Positions 41,821 through 50,402 of a stretch of DNA of 64,000 nt are shown here, one piece after another (within the stretch, counting starts at the first letter, position 1; each line of letters opens with the position of its first letter). A program made the translations under genes and the position numbers. Source of the DNA: Paenibacillus sp. LHD-117. Its GTDB lineage: Bacteria; Bacillota; Bacilli; Paenibacillales; Paenibacillaceae. The stretch lies in NCBI RefSeq assembly GCF_030929555.1, contig NZ_JAVFVT010000029.1, positions 27,252 through 91,251 of the forward strand, in the 5' to 3' direction. Below the pieces are notes generated by a model that did no database searches, was not told the DNA's origin, and saw only the letters and a program-made list of their open reading frames with translations.

Positions 41821-44707
41821 CTCAATTACGATCGAAGCATTCCGTGGATTTCAAGAAACAAGAACTTTTCAATTTCCAGACACAAACGTCATCATCTTGC
41901 ATGGTCCGAATGGTTACGGTAAAACATCGTTTTTTGATGCGATCGAATGGGTGCTTACGGGGGCTATCTATCGATACGAAGAAGATTCCGAACGAAAAGC
42001 TTATCAGTATATCGGCAATCACTTCGCAAATGGCAGACCTCCTAGCGTTACGATCGAGCTGAGCGATGCCAATACGAAATTGAAAGTAACCCGGACGGGC
42101 GTGCCTTACCAGTCGGTCCGAACAGGTGAAGGAGTCAGTTACATTGCGGTTGAAGTCAATGGGGATAGCTTACCTGAGGAAGACGCGGAAGATGTGTTGA
42201 AGGGCTTGCTTGTCCATAAAGAGTGGCTGGAACGTGTAGATGTAAACAAGAGCTTATTCCTCACTCATTTGTTATGCCAAGAGCGTATGAATGGGATTCT
42301 GAGGGGGATGAAGGAGAAAGATCGTTATCATGCTGTCTCCCGAATTTTCGGTACAGAGCAGTTCACCGTTTACCGAGACGTCGTACATAAGGCCAAAGCA
42401 GAGCTTGAAATCCGACGGGACGAGTTCCAGCGTAAGCTCGATTCACTGAAGGCGGACAAACAATCGCTAGAAATGAGATCGCAGTCGCTTAAGGCAGAAT
42501 TAGACGATGCTTCTACCCTGTCGCGACATTCGCAATGGCAAACGACGCTTCAAAGTTTCCAAGAAGAGTTTCCCTCACTGCTCTCTTCTATGAGTGCGCC
42601 CAGAGAAATAAAAGAATGGGTACAAGAAGCTCAGTCCCAGTCTGATCGGCTTGAGCTCGAACGAAGCGAAATAGATAATGTCATGTTCCGGAAACTAGCG
42701 TTAGCTAAGGTTGCCTTAACCTCTTTAGTGGATAAACAGCCTCAGTTAATGCAGTGGGAGCAGCAATACCAGCTTGCCGCCGCGCTGCATGATATGGAGT
42801 TAAAGACCGAGCGATTGCAGCAATTGTTCGATGACACCGATGCTTATCTAGAGACGGATCAGAGGATACATCAGAAAGCTCATCAAGCCGATGAACTTCT
42901 AGTCCAAGCGCAACAACTACGGAATACTGCTGATCAATTATATATAGCGCTGGATCGTGTCACCAGTTTGATTGATACAGCGCAGTTTACTCAGAACTAC
43001 ATCGGTATAAATGGGGCATTTGCCATGAATCATCCGACACTGGAGGATGTTCCACGCATTGAACTGATTGAAGCACTCCTACAGCTAGAGGAGCAGTGGC
43101 ATTCGCTTATGGAGTGCGAGCGCCAATACAGGGAGGCAGAACAGACCTGTACTCAGCAATCAGCTATCGTGCAGCAATTCGTGCGGCACGAAGAGAGACA
43201 TCAGACGTTCCTCAAGCAAGTGCTGCAGTTTGCGGTGGAGCAGCCTGAGTTAAAGCACTGCCCAGCCTGCGGGACAGAAGGCATTCATACTAACCATCTG
43301 ACGGATTATGCAAGATCCCAGCTAGATGTCATGCATCCGGATTTAGGGGCAGCGAAGATAAGGGAAGTGGAGTTAGAACAAGCACGGCAGGTTAGCGAGA
43401 CTCGTCTGCTAGCTGCTCGACAGAATTGGAAGGACAGAGAGACAACGGTCCTCGACTTATTGCTCAAATGGAGACAGCATCACAAGGCTCTTCTTGCGCA
43501 AGAGGCGGATGCAAGAGTGAAGTATACCGATTTACATCAAGAGTTGCAACAGATTAGCCAAAGTCAAGAAAACTATAAAGAGAGAGCGGCAGTGCTTGAA
43601 TTGGATGTATTGCACACGGACTTGAAGGAGCAGATTACGTACAGCCTTCTCGCTTGCAAACAACAAATTAACGGATTGCAAAGCGGGCTGGGTGCTGCTT
43701 CTGCATCTCTAGCATTCAAGCCACTTCATGTTCTAAGCCATGATATTCAACAGCTGCGCGACGACAAGCTTGTATGGATCAGAAGATTGACAGCGGTTGG
43801 CATTGTTGGCGCGGATAGTCCGGAAGCCGATTTCCAGGACATTGAAGAGAAATTGAATGCAATGACCATTGCTCTTCAAGGTCAACAGCAAGAGAATTCA
43901 CGCCGTCATGCTATATCGAAGCAATTACTTAAGATTTTCCGAACAGACCATGATCTTACCCTTCTCGATGATTTGCAGCAACAATTAGCAGTCAAGGAGA
44001 CGCTGATCGAACGAGTCGAAGAAGGATTGCGCGTGTTGAACGATAACATCGATGTGCTTAAAGACGCGGAGAGCACGGTTCCCGATGCCATCAATGCATT
44101 GACAGAACGGGTCATGGACCAAATGTTTGACACCATGAGAGCGGTGTTCGTCCGAATTAACTCGCATCCATTATTCACAGATATCGATTACGAAACAGAT
44201 AAAAAGTATAATAACAACCGACTATTCTTGAAGGTAATGACAGGTGGAAATGCATCAGTCGGTCAACAGGAAGCCAATCCTGCTTACATCTTCAGTGCTG
44301 CGCAGGTCAATGCGACTGCCATTTCATTCTTCCTGGCCATGGCCTTGACCCAGTCCTGGTCGCCGCTTCAATTCGTTGCAATGGATGATCCGGTTCAAAG
44401 CATGGATGATTTAAACGTAACAGCGTTGATTGACTTGATTCGCGATCTTGCCAACCCATCGCAGCAAAATCATAAGCAGTTTATTATTTCAACACACGAT
44501 TCAACTTTTTATGAGCTAATGCGCAGAAAGTTCAGAGTTTTAAACATTGGGGTTGTTGAGTATGACTCATATTCAGAAGTAGGCCCAACCTATAAACAAC
44601 ATTTAATCGAGGCACAAGAACATAAATCTTTAGTAATTATGTCTAAAAACTCAAGAGTTATTGAACCGACTGTCGAGCCTGACGAAGGCGACCTCTACCA
44701 GTTATAA
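41810..44707 (+). CDS. ABC-3C system SMC/Rad50-like ATPase
   Basis: A 965-residue ATPase: Walker A GPNGYGKTS (32-40), long coiled coils (about 190-470 and 500-790) joined at a Rad50-like hook CPAC (484-487), a signature region (AQVNATAISFFLAMAL), Walker B VAMDDPVQSMDD (Asp859) and an H-loop ISTHDS. Such proteins bind DNA or nucleic-acid ends; in ABC-3C systems this is the proposed sensor that licenses the effector. The start is TTG at 41810, overlapping the middle component. Last gene of the operon. Confidence 0.88.
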   Translation: MRINSITIEAFRGFQETRTFQFPDTNVIILHGPNGYGKTSFFDAIEWVLTGAIYRYEEDSERKAYQYIGNHFANGRPPSVTIELSDANTKLKVTRTGVPYQSVRTGEGVSYIAVEVNGDSLPEEDAEDVLKGLLVHKEWLERVDVNKSLFLTHLLCQERMNGILRGMKEKDRYHAVSRIFGTEQFTVYRDVVHKAKAELEIRRDEFQRKLDSLKADKQSLEMRSQSLKAELDDASTLSRHSQWQTTLQSFQEEFPSLLSSMSAPREIKEWVQEAQSQSDRLELERSEIDNVMFRKLALAKVALTSLVDKQPQLMQWEQQYQLAAALHDMELKTERLQQLFDDTDAYLETDQRIHQKAHQADELLVQAQQLRNTADQLYIALDRVTSLIDTAQFTQNYIGINGAFAMNHPTLEDVPRIELIEALLQLEEQWHSLMECERQYREAEQTCTQQSAIVQQFVRHEERHQTFLKQVLQFAVEQPELKHCPACGTEGIHTNHLTDYARSQLDVMHPDLGAAKIREVELEQARQVSETRLLAARQNWKDRETTVLDLLLKWRQHHKALLAQEADARVKYTDLHQELQQISQSQENYKERAAVLELDVLHTDLKEQITYSLLACKQQINGLQSGLGAASASLAFKPLHVLSHDIQQLRDDKLVWIRRLTAVGIVGADSPEADFQDIEEKLNAMTIALQGQQQENSRRHAISKQLLKIFRTDHDLTLLDDLQQQLAVKETLIERVEEGLRVLNDNIDVLKDAESTVPDAINALTERVMDQMFDTMRAVFVRINSHPLFTDIDYETDKKYNNNRLFLKVMTGGNASVGQQEANPAYIFSAAQVNATAISFFLAMALTQSWSPLQFVAMDDPVQSMDDLNVTALIDLIRDLANPSQQNHKQFIISTHDSTFYELMRRKFRVLNIGVVEYDSYSEVGPTYKQHLIEAQEHKSLVIMSKNSRVIEPTVEPDEGDLYQL

Positions 44708-44739
44708 TAATGAATATAATTGTTTTCGACTGAATGCTA

Positions 44740-44774
44740 AGCTCCTCATATTAATGAGGGGCTATTGTTTTTTT
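44740..44774 (+). terminator. Rho-independent terminator of the ABC-3C operon
   Basis: AGCTCCTCAT pairs with ATGAGGGGCT around a 4-base loop, followed by a T-rich run (ATTGTTTTTTT). Confidence 0.85.
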
Positions 44775-44841
44775 GATCACCATTAACAGCCCGCCGTTCA
44801 ACGCTACGGAAGAAATTTTTCGCCGATAGACCTGTTAAGCT

Positions 44842-44863
44842 GAGCCTTATCATAAGTAGCGGC
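44842..44863 (+). repeat. att site 2 inside the island
   Basis: GAGCCTTATCATAAGTAGCGGC matches att site 1 at 17 of 22 positions and, read in the frame of rlmH, still spells EPYHK-stop. Its TTATCATAAGT is even closer to the staphylococcal SCC core. It marks the border between the ABC-3C module and the nucleotidyltransferase module. Confidence 0.65.
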
Positions 44864-44875
44864 AAGTTTTTACGA

Positions 44876-44974
44876 TTGACAGCAACAAAAATACATGATA
44901 ATTTCATGCTAGGAAAATAAAGGCAATGTAACCTTTGGGTTCAACCTCGCTGAGAAGTGGGTTGGACCCTTTTT
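44876..44974 (+). promoter_or_regulatory. Promoter and attenuator leader of the nucleotidyltransferase gene
   Basis: TTGACA (44876-44881), 17 bases, TAATTT (44899-44904), then AAAGGCAATGTAACC, in which ATG-TAA (44926-44931) is a start-stop reading frame. AACCTTTGGGTT can form a small hairpin that excludes the terminator GGGTTCAACC/GGGTTGGACCC-TTTTT (44937-44974). The same cassette occurs at 54133-54231. A ribosome held at the start-stop codons would cover the terminator's 5' arm and let transcription continue; this mode is known from antibiotic-induced leaders and is inferred here. Confidence 0.65.
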
Positions 44975-45002
44975 GCATTCCAAAACCCAAAGGAGGATTC
45001 AC

Positions 45003-45779
45003 ATGCTGAGAACAGAATTGCTGTTACAGCGGCTCGACGAGATCGGCAAGTCGCTCGAACGCAAGGGGGGAGCTCTATTATTGTTAGGAGTTGGCTCCGT
45101 TGGGATCGAGACAGAACGGTTGGATGAATATTCGGATTTAGATTTCTTTGTCATTGTGAAGTCCGGGCAGAAAAACAGGTATATCGACCGATTGGATTGG
45201 CTCGAAGAAATACTTCCACTTGCCTATTCTTTTAAGAATTCGGATGTAGGGTATAAAGTTCTGTTTGAGGACGGAATTTATGGGGAATATGCTGTATTCG
45301 AGGAATGGGAGCTGGCTAATAGTTCCTATACGGAAGGCCGGGTCGTTTGGAAAGATCCCATGTACTGCAATACGGGAATCGCAAAACCTTGCAACCCGAT
45401 ACCTAGCCTCAAAAAGGACTTCCTGGACTTTCCTTTGAACGAAGCTTTAACAAATCTATATGTCGGGCTCGGCCGTTATGCAAGAGGAGAGCGTCTATCC
45501 GCGGCGAGGTTCGTTCAAGGTTATGCTGTGGACAGGATTCTATCCGTGCTCCATCTGTTGGAGCAAGAGGTGGATTACTTTCCCGACCCTTTCGGAAATG
45601 AGAGGCGGCTGGAAAAAAGATACCCTCGTTTTGCGGAAATCATAGGAGACATGATACAGGGATATGATCATGTTCCCGAATCGGCGCTTCGTATTTTAAG
45701 CTTCATAGAAGAAGTGTATCCCGTCAATCGAAGGTTAAGCGATGAAATACGACAATTGGCTAATATAACTTGCCGTTAG
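45003..45779 (+). CDS. Nucleotidyltransferase, possible antibiotic-modifying enzyme
   Basis: A 258-residue protein with the polymerase-beta-type nucleotidyltransferase motif: LLGVGSVG followed by DEYSDLDFFVIV, the two aspartates of YSDLD being the metal ligands, and a helical C-terminal domain. The size and layout recall lincosamide (Lnu) and aminoglycoside nucleotidyltransferases, but I do not recognise a specific one. AAAGGAGG precedes the ATG at 45003. The attenuator leader upstream and its own att-bounded module favour an acquired resistance role; that is inference. Confidence 0.75.
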   Translation: MLRTELLLQRLDEIGKSLERKGGALLLLGVGSVGIETERLDEYSDLDFFVIVKSGQKNRYIDRLDWLEEILPLAYSFKNSDVGYKVLFEDGIYGEYAVFEEWELANSSYTEGRVVWKDPMYCNTGIAKPCNPIPSLKKDFLDFPLNEALTNLYVGLGRYARGERLSAARFVQGYAVDRILSVLHLLEQEVDYFPDPFGNERRLEKRYPRFAEIIGDMIQGYDHVPESALRILSFIEEVYPVNRRLSDEIRQLANITCR

Positions 45780-45785
45780 AAACAG

Positions 45786-45812
45786 CGCGGAGAACCCTAC
45801 CACAAGTGATCC
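45786..45812 (+). repeat. att site 3 at the distal end of the island
   Basis: CGC GGA GAA CCC TAC CAC AAG TGA spells RGEPYHK-stop exactly as rlmH does, with GC-richer wobble bases. It is therefore likely the original 3' end of the host's rlmH gene, moved 12.8 kb away by insertion. From 45813 to 46072 there is no gene. Confidence 0.75.
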
Positions 45813-45967
45813 TACTTTTTTGTATTAATCGCTTGATGGGCGCGGAAAGCTGCCTCTGAGGGGATGGGGAGGGGCCACTCTACGGAAAGAAAGATCGTTG
45901 CACAGGTGGGCTCGTATGGTTGGAACTCTGGTTGCTACCAATCCGTTGAGGAACCTTAAAATAAAGG

Positions 45968-45996
45968 AGGGCTATCCCGTAAAAGGACAGCCCTTT
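45968..45996 (-). terminator. Terminator-like hairpin downstream of the SNF2 gene
   Basis: AGGGCTATCC pairs with GGACAGCCCT (one mismatch). The minus-strand T run is weak (CCTTTATTTT) and the plus strand has TTTAAA, so strength and direction are uncertain. Confidence 0.5.
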
Positions 45997-46072
45997 AAAC
46001 TTGCAGTTACAAACTGCGCGGTGAATGCACTCAAAGTATGGCGATAATCCGCCCAATCCGCCCAAATCTCTC

Positions 46073-49000
46073 TCAATCGCGCGACCAGTCCCGCCGCAGT
46101 GAGAACATCTCCCTCAGCGCATCCGTCGACAGCTCGGTAATCCAGCCCTCCGAGCTGGAGATTACATTGTCGCTTAGCTGCTGCTTGTTCTCCAGCATCT
46201 CGTCGATGCGTTCCTCGAGGGTGCCGAGCGAGATGAATTTATGCACCTGCACGTCGCGTGTCTGGCCCATCCGGTAGGCGCGGTCGGTCGCCTGGTTCTC
46301 GACGGCCGGGTTCCACCAGCGGTCGAAGTGGAATACGTGGTTCGCCGCGGTCAAGTTAAGCCCGACGCCTCCTGCCTTGAGGGAGAGGATGAACACGTTC
46401 GGCTGCTCGGACGGCGGAAGATCGCGCGACTGGAACCGTTCGACCATCCGGTCCCGCTGCACCTTCGGCGTGCTGCCGTTCAGGTACAGCACGGGTTCGC
46501 CCAGCTCGCGCTGCAGAACATCCTGAATCATTTTGCCCATGCCAATGTATTGCGTGAAGATAAGGCAGCGCTCGTCCGCCTCGCGCAGCTCCTTGACCAT
46601 CGCCAGCAGTCTCTCGAGCTTAGAGGAGCGGGCGACAATCGCCTCCGTCTGTAGAGGGCCATCCTCCGGCTCCGTTCCCGTATCCTCATCCAATAGAGCC
46701 GGATGGTCGCATGCCTGCTTGAGCCGCGTCAGCGCTCCGAGAATCGCGCCTTTGCGCTGGATGCCGTCGAGCTTCTTCAGCTTCTCAAGCAGCTCCTTGA
46801 CGCAATTGTCGTACAGGGCAGCTTGCTCGGACGTAAGCGGAACATACGTTTTCATCTCGTTTTTGTCCGGCAGGTCGAGCTGGATGGCGGGATCCTTCTT
46901 TTTGCGGCGCAGCATGAAAGGTTTCACTAGCCGCTTTAGCTCCGCCGTGCGACGCCCGTCTTGTTCGCGCTCGATCGGAGTGGCGAAACGGTCCTGAAAC
47001 GCCTTGGCGGACCCAAGGTAGGTGGGAACGGTAAAATCGTAGATCGACCATAGCTCCGTCAGCCGATTCTCAATCGGCGTCCCGGTGAGCGCGATGCGAT
47101 GGAGCGCGGGAAAGCTCTTGACCGCCGCGGCCTGCCTGGTCCCGGCGTTTTTGATATTCTGTGCTTCGTCCAGACAGACGGCGCCCCATTGGAACGCGGC
47201 CAGCGTCTCCTGGTCGAGCGAGGCGGTAGCGAAGGAGGTCAGCACGACGTCAACGCTGCGGACCTCCTTCCGAAACTCGTCACCGCTCTTACGCCCGGAG
47301 CCGTAATGCATGGCCACCCGCAGCGACGGAGCGAAGCGGGAAATCTCCTTCTGCCAGTTGCCGAGCACCGACGTGGGGCAGACGATTAGCGAAGGGAGCT
47401 GCATGTCCTCGTCCGCCTGCTCCTTGGCGTACAGCAGGTAGGTAATCAACTGGACCGTCTTGCCGAGGCCCATGTCGTCAGCAAGACAGGCCCCGAGCCC
47501 GAAGCGTCGGAGAAAGGCCAGCCAGGCGAACCCGTCCTGCTGGTAGCTGCGCAGCTCGGCACGCAGACCGGCCGGCGGATCGATCCGAGGCCATTCGCTC
47601 TGCTGATTGATTTTGGCGAACAGCCCGGTCAAATGCGCATTGAGCTCGACCTCGAGCTCAACGCGGGCGGCACCGACCCCGAATGTCTCCGCGCTGGCGT
47701 CCGTCGCCCCGCCATCCGCTTCGCCGTCCGCCTCGCCTTGCGAGAGCAGATGCAATTGCAGTACATCCTGAAAGCTCAATCCCTGGCTCTTGTCCATGCC
47801 TTCCATCATGCGGCGGATCTGGGCGATTAAAGCTGGGTCGAGCACGATCCAGCGGTCCCGGAACTTCACGAGACGCTCCCCTCGCGCGAGCAGCTCGTCG
47901 AACTCCTCCTCGTTCAGGTCGGCGTCGCCGATGGAGATGCGCCAGTTAAAGCTTAGAATCGCTTCCAGTCCGAATAAAGATTTATCGCCGCCTCGTTTCT
48001 TGGATTCGTCCTCCGACTGTATCGCCGCGCGCAGCCGCGGCTTCTTGCGGCTTGCTGCTTCCCACCATGCGGGAAGCAGGACCTGCCAGCCGGCTTCAAG
48101 CAGCCGGCGGCTGTCCTCGTTCAGGAACCGCCAGGCCGCCTCGTCGTCAAGCGACTTGCCGAGCACGTCCTCGCCGCGCGACAGCCGATCGTGCGGAAGG
48201 CTGGCCCGCAGCCGTTGCAGCCAACCGTCCGAGCGGCTGCGGATGGCTTCCGCCCATGCGTCAGGCCACTTACCTGCCGCCGATCCGTCGTCGCCGATCC
48301 GCACTCTTCGGAGCTTAGCCGGATCGCTCTTGTCCTGCAGCACGAGCCGCAGCCGCCAGCGGGAATACTCGTCGCCCTCCCACGGTTCCATTAGCTGCAG
48401 CAGGGGACGGAACGGCGCGACATCCGCTTTCCAGCCGATCTGCACAAGCCAGGTCTCGTCGTCGAGTCCCGCCGTCGCGGCCGCTGCGTTCTCGCGCACA
48501 AACAGAGCCGGGAATTCTCGGCGCAGATCCGCCTCGTCCGGCTCCGTACCGTAGAAGCGGCTCGTTACGGCCGCTGAGAAGGCCGCCATTAGACCAGCGC
48601 GCGCCTCATCGCTCCAGCTGCCGCGCTTCAGGTCCAGTTCGTCGCGGCGAGCCTGTCCGAAGGTCGCTCCGACCGCAGCCGCATCCCAGCTCCAGTGCAG
48701 GGAGCCTCTGCGGTAAGCCGCAAGGTCGGGCGCGTACAGCCCTTTCTCCAGGCACTCGCCCAAGAGCGGTGCCAATTCGGCTATGCGAGCGGCATCGTCT
48801 TCCCACTTCCACTCGATATGCTCCAAGAGCTGCCCCGAGGCGAAGAAGGTAATGACATCTTCGGCGGGCAGCACGACGGCCTCGAGCTCCTCGACTTTGA
48901 CGAGCTCCAGCTCGGTGCCATAGAAGGACGGTTCGTGCCATGCGAACAGACGATGCTTCAGCCCAAGTCCGGTCCACTCCCGCAGCGAATCCGGGTCCGC

Positions 49001-49078
49001 GAAGAACAACGCGTCGCCATGCGAAGTCAGCACCATTCGAACCGCAATGGTATCCAGGTTATAAGTAGTGGTCTTCAT
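46073..49078 (-). CDS. SNF2-family DNA-dependent ATPase/helicase
   Basis: The 1001-residue protein has an N-terminal family-specific region (about 1-480) and a bipartite SNF2 motor: ADDMGLGKT (motif I), LDEAQNIKN (motif II, DEAQ box), LTGTPIENR (III), and in the second lobe IFTQY and the LSLKAGGVGLNLT and DRAYRMGQ motifs (V and VI). It resembles YwqA of B. subtilis. Such enzymes translocate on duplex DNA and remodel bound proteins; the exact role is not known. The start overlaps the end of its upstream partner by 4 bases. Confidence 0.93.
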   Translation of the reverse strand: MKTTTYNLDTIAVRMVLTSHGDALFFADPDSLREWTGLGLKHRLFAWHEPSFYGTELELVKVEELEAVVLPAEDVITFFASGQLLEHIEWKWEDDAARIAELAPLLGECLEKGLYAPDLAAYRRGSLHWSWDAAAVGATFGQARRDELDLKRGSWSDEARAGLMAAFSAAVTSRFYGTEPDEADLRREFPALFVRENAAAATAGLDDETWLVQIGWKADVAPFRPLLQLMEPWEGDEYSRWRLRLVLQDKSDPAKLRRVRIGDDGSAAGKWPDAWAEAIRSRSDGWLQRLRASLPHDRLSRGEDVLGKSLDDEAAWRFLNEDSRRLLEAGWQVLLPAWWEAASRKKPRLRAAIQSEDESKKRGGDKSLFGLEAILSFNWRISIGDADLNEEEFDELLARGERLVKFRDRWIVLDPALIAQIRRMMEGMDKSQGLSFQDVLQLHLLSQGEADGEADGGATDASAETFGVGAARVELEVELNAHLTGLFAKINQQSEWPRIDPPAGLRAELRSYQQDGFAWLAFLRRFGLGACLADDMGLGKTVQLITYLLYAKEQADEDMQLPSLIVCPTSVLGNWQKEISRFAPSLRVAMHYGSGRKSGDEFRKEVRSVDVVLTSFATASLDQETLAAFQWGAVCLDEAQNIKNAGTRQAAAVKSFPALHRIALTGTPIENRLTELWSIYDFTVPTYLGSAKAFQDRFATPIEREQDGRRTAELKRLVKPFMLRRKKKDPAIQLDLPDKNEMKTYVPLTSEQAALYDNCVKELLEKLKKLDGIQRKGAILGALTRLKQACDHPALLDEDTGTEPEDGPLQTEAIVARSSKLERLLAMVKELREADERCLIFTQYIGMGKMIQDVLQRELGEPVLYLNGSTPKVQRDRMVERFQSRDLPPSEQPNVFILSLKAGGVGLNLTAANHVFHFDRWWNPAVENQATDRAYRMGQTRDVQVHKFISLGTLEERIDEMLENKQQLSDNVISSSEGWITELSTDALREMFSLRRDWSRD

Positions 49079-50259
49079 GGAATGAGCCCTCCCCTTCGCA
49101 GCTCTTCCTGGAGTGCCCGTAACCGGTTATTCCGGCTGGCAAAAGTCTCGATGTACGCCTCCCACCGCTGCTCGCGCTTTAGCTTCTTGTACAGCTTGGC
49201 CAGCCGTTTGAGCAGCTTGACCGCCCGCTTGTAGCCGTCGCGGTTTTTTAACAACACGTATTTCTCCACGCCTTGGTGGTAAAAAGGCAGCAGCGCTTCC
49301 GGCGCCTCCTTCTCGATGGGCTGCAGATCCTTCGCTCGAAAGCCAAGCGGATCTCTGCCGTGGCTAAGCTGATAGTCGATCCACTGCCGGAAGCGGCCAT
49401 AGCGCATCAGCTTCTCCTCGTACAGGCTGCTGCAGGAGGGAGGCAGGCTCGAAATCACGCTCCACATACGTTCCTCGGCCTCCGGCCGTCGTTCGACGAC
49501 GGCATCCCAGTAGCGGCCATATTCGGCAAGGCTGCCGGGGCTGCGCCCGACCTGCTCGTTCGCGCCATGGCTCAGCCAGGCTTCAAGCCGGGTCCATTCG
49601 CCGTTCTCCTCCAGCAGGCGCAGGAAACGAAATACTTGCCCGGGCTCAAGCCCATGCCGCTCTGCAGCATTCAGCCGCCGCCAAGCCTCCTGATCCTCCC
49701 CAAGCCAGAAGCACATCCAGGCGCGGGCGACGAGCGGGAAGAGCTTATTTTCCTTGCCGGATCCCTCGGCCAAAAGCGCTAACTCCTCCATGAGGAGACG
49801 AGGGCTGTCCGCAGCAGAAGATACCAGGATCAGCCACAGCTCCACGTAAATATCCAGATAGGCTGGAGGGAACCATGTATTCGAGGCTGCCGTATCACGA
49901 ATATATGCAGCCGTCTCCAGTAGTCGCCCCTGTTGCTTGATCGCGATCTCCGGAGCTAAGTCGTTATGGAGTTGATTCTCGATTGCATGCAGCGTCTCGG
50001 ATGAGGCCATCTGGGCGAAGTAGCCCAAGTGGCGGCCGGTCGATTGCTTGCGGAGCAAGAACAGGCCGACGTTCAGTTCGAACAGCCAGGCCTCTTCGGG
50101 CGTGAACTCCGAAATGAAGGGGTGCGCCATGGAGCGGACCTCGGTGCCATAATTTATTTCGTAAGGGGTGTTCGCCGCATTCCGGGCGCAGCTGGCGATC
50201 AGATCCTGCCACTGGACAACGCTCAGCCCGATCGGCGAATTCGAATTCAGTTTCGTCAT
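49075..50259 (-). CDS. Helical partner protein of the SNF2 helicase
   Basis: A 394-residue, probably all-helical protein. In Bacillus the gene next to the SNF2 helicase encodes a SWIM zinc-finger protein of about 530 residues. The C-terminal end here (VKLLKRLAKLYKKLKREQ, RWEAYIETF, LRALQEELRRGGLIP) looks like that partner, but no CxC...CxH finger is present, so the SWIM domain is lost or never was there. It is translationally coupled to the helicase gene, which argues for joint action. Confidence 0.7.
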   Translation of the reverse strand: MTKLNSNSPIGLSVVQWQDLIASCARNAANTPYEINYGTEVRSMAHPFISEFTPEEAWLFELNVGLFLLRKQSTGRHLGYFAQMASSETLHAIENQLHNDLAPEIAIKQQGRLLETAAYIRDTAASNTWFPPAYLDIYVELWLILVSSAADSPRLLMEELALLAEGSGKENKLFPLVARAWMCFWLGEDQEAWRRLNAAERHGLEPGQVFRFLRLLEENGEWTRLEAWLSHGANEQVGRSPGSLAEYGRYWDAVVERRPEAEERMWSVISSLPPSCSSLYEEKLMRYGRFRQWIDYQLSHGRDPLGFRAKDLQPIEKEAPEALLPFYHQGVEKYVLLKNRDGYKRAVKLLKRLAKLYKKLKREQRWEAYIETFASRNNRLRALQEELRRGGLIP

Positions 50260-50402
50260 GATGGCAGTTATTCCTTTCTTGAGCGCAATGGGATTGAAGT
50301 TGGTTGTAAACCGTGTTACTCTAACAGCGGTAATCTCAAGATATATGGTTTGCCATACATCTAATAATAGCCATTATTTTAGCGATAAAGAAAGGTAATA
50401 CT

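Larger units (their letters stand above)
33014..45809. mobile_element. SCC-like genomic island inserted at rlmH
   Basis: A 12.8-kb AT-richer block bounded by two copies of the rlmH 3' end (RGEPYHK-stop in both, with different wobble bases). A third copy at 44842 divides it into a defence module (Avs-like protein, recombinase remnants, ABC-3C) and a small module (leader and nucleotidyltransferase). Large serine recombinases of the Ccr type insert SCC elements at this same gene position in staphylococci; the recombinase here is decayed. I see no replication or conjugation genes, so the island is probably no longer self-mobile. Confidence 0.75.
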
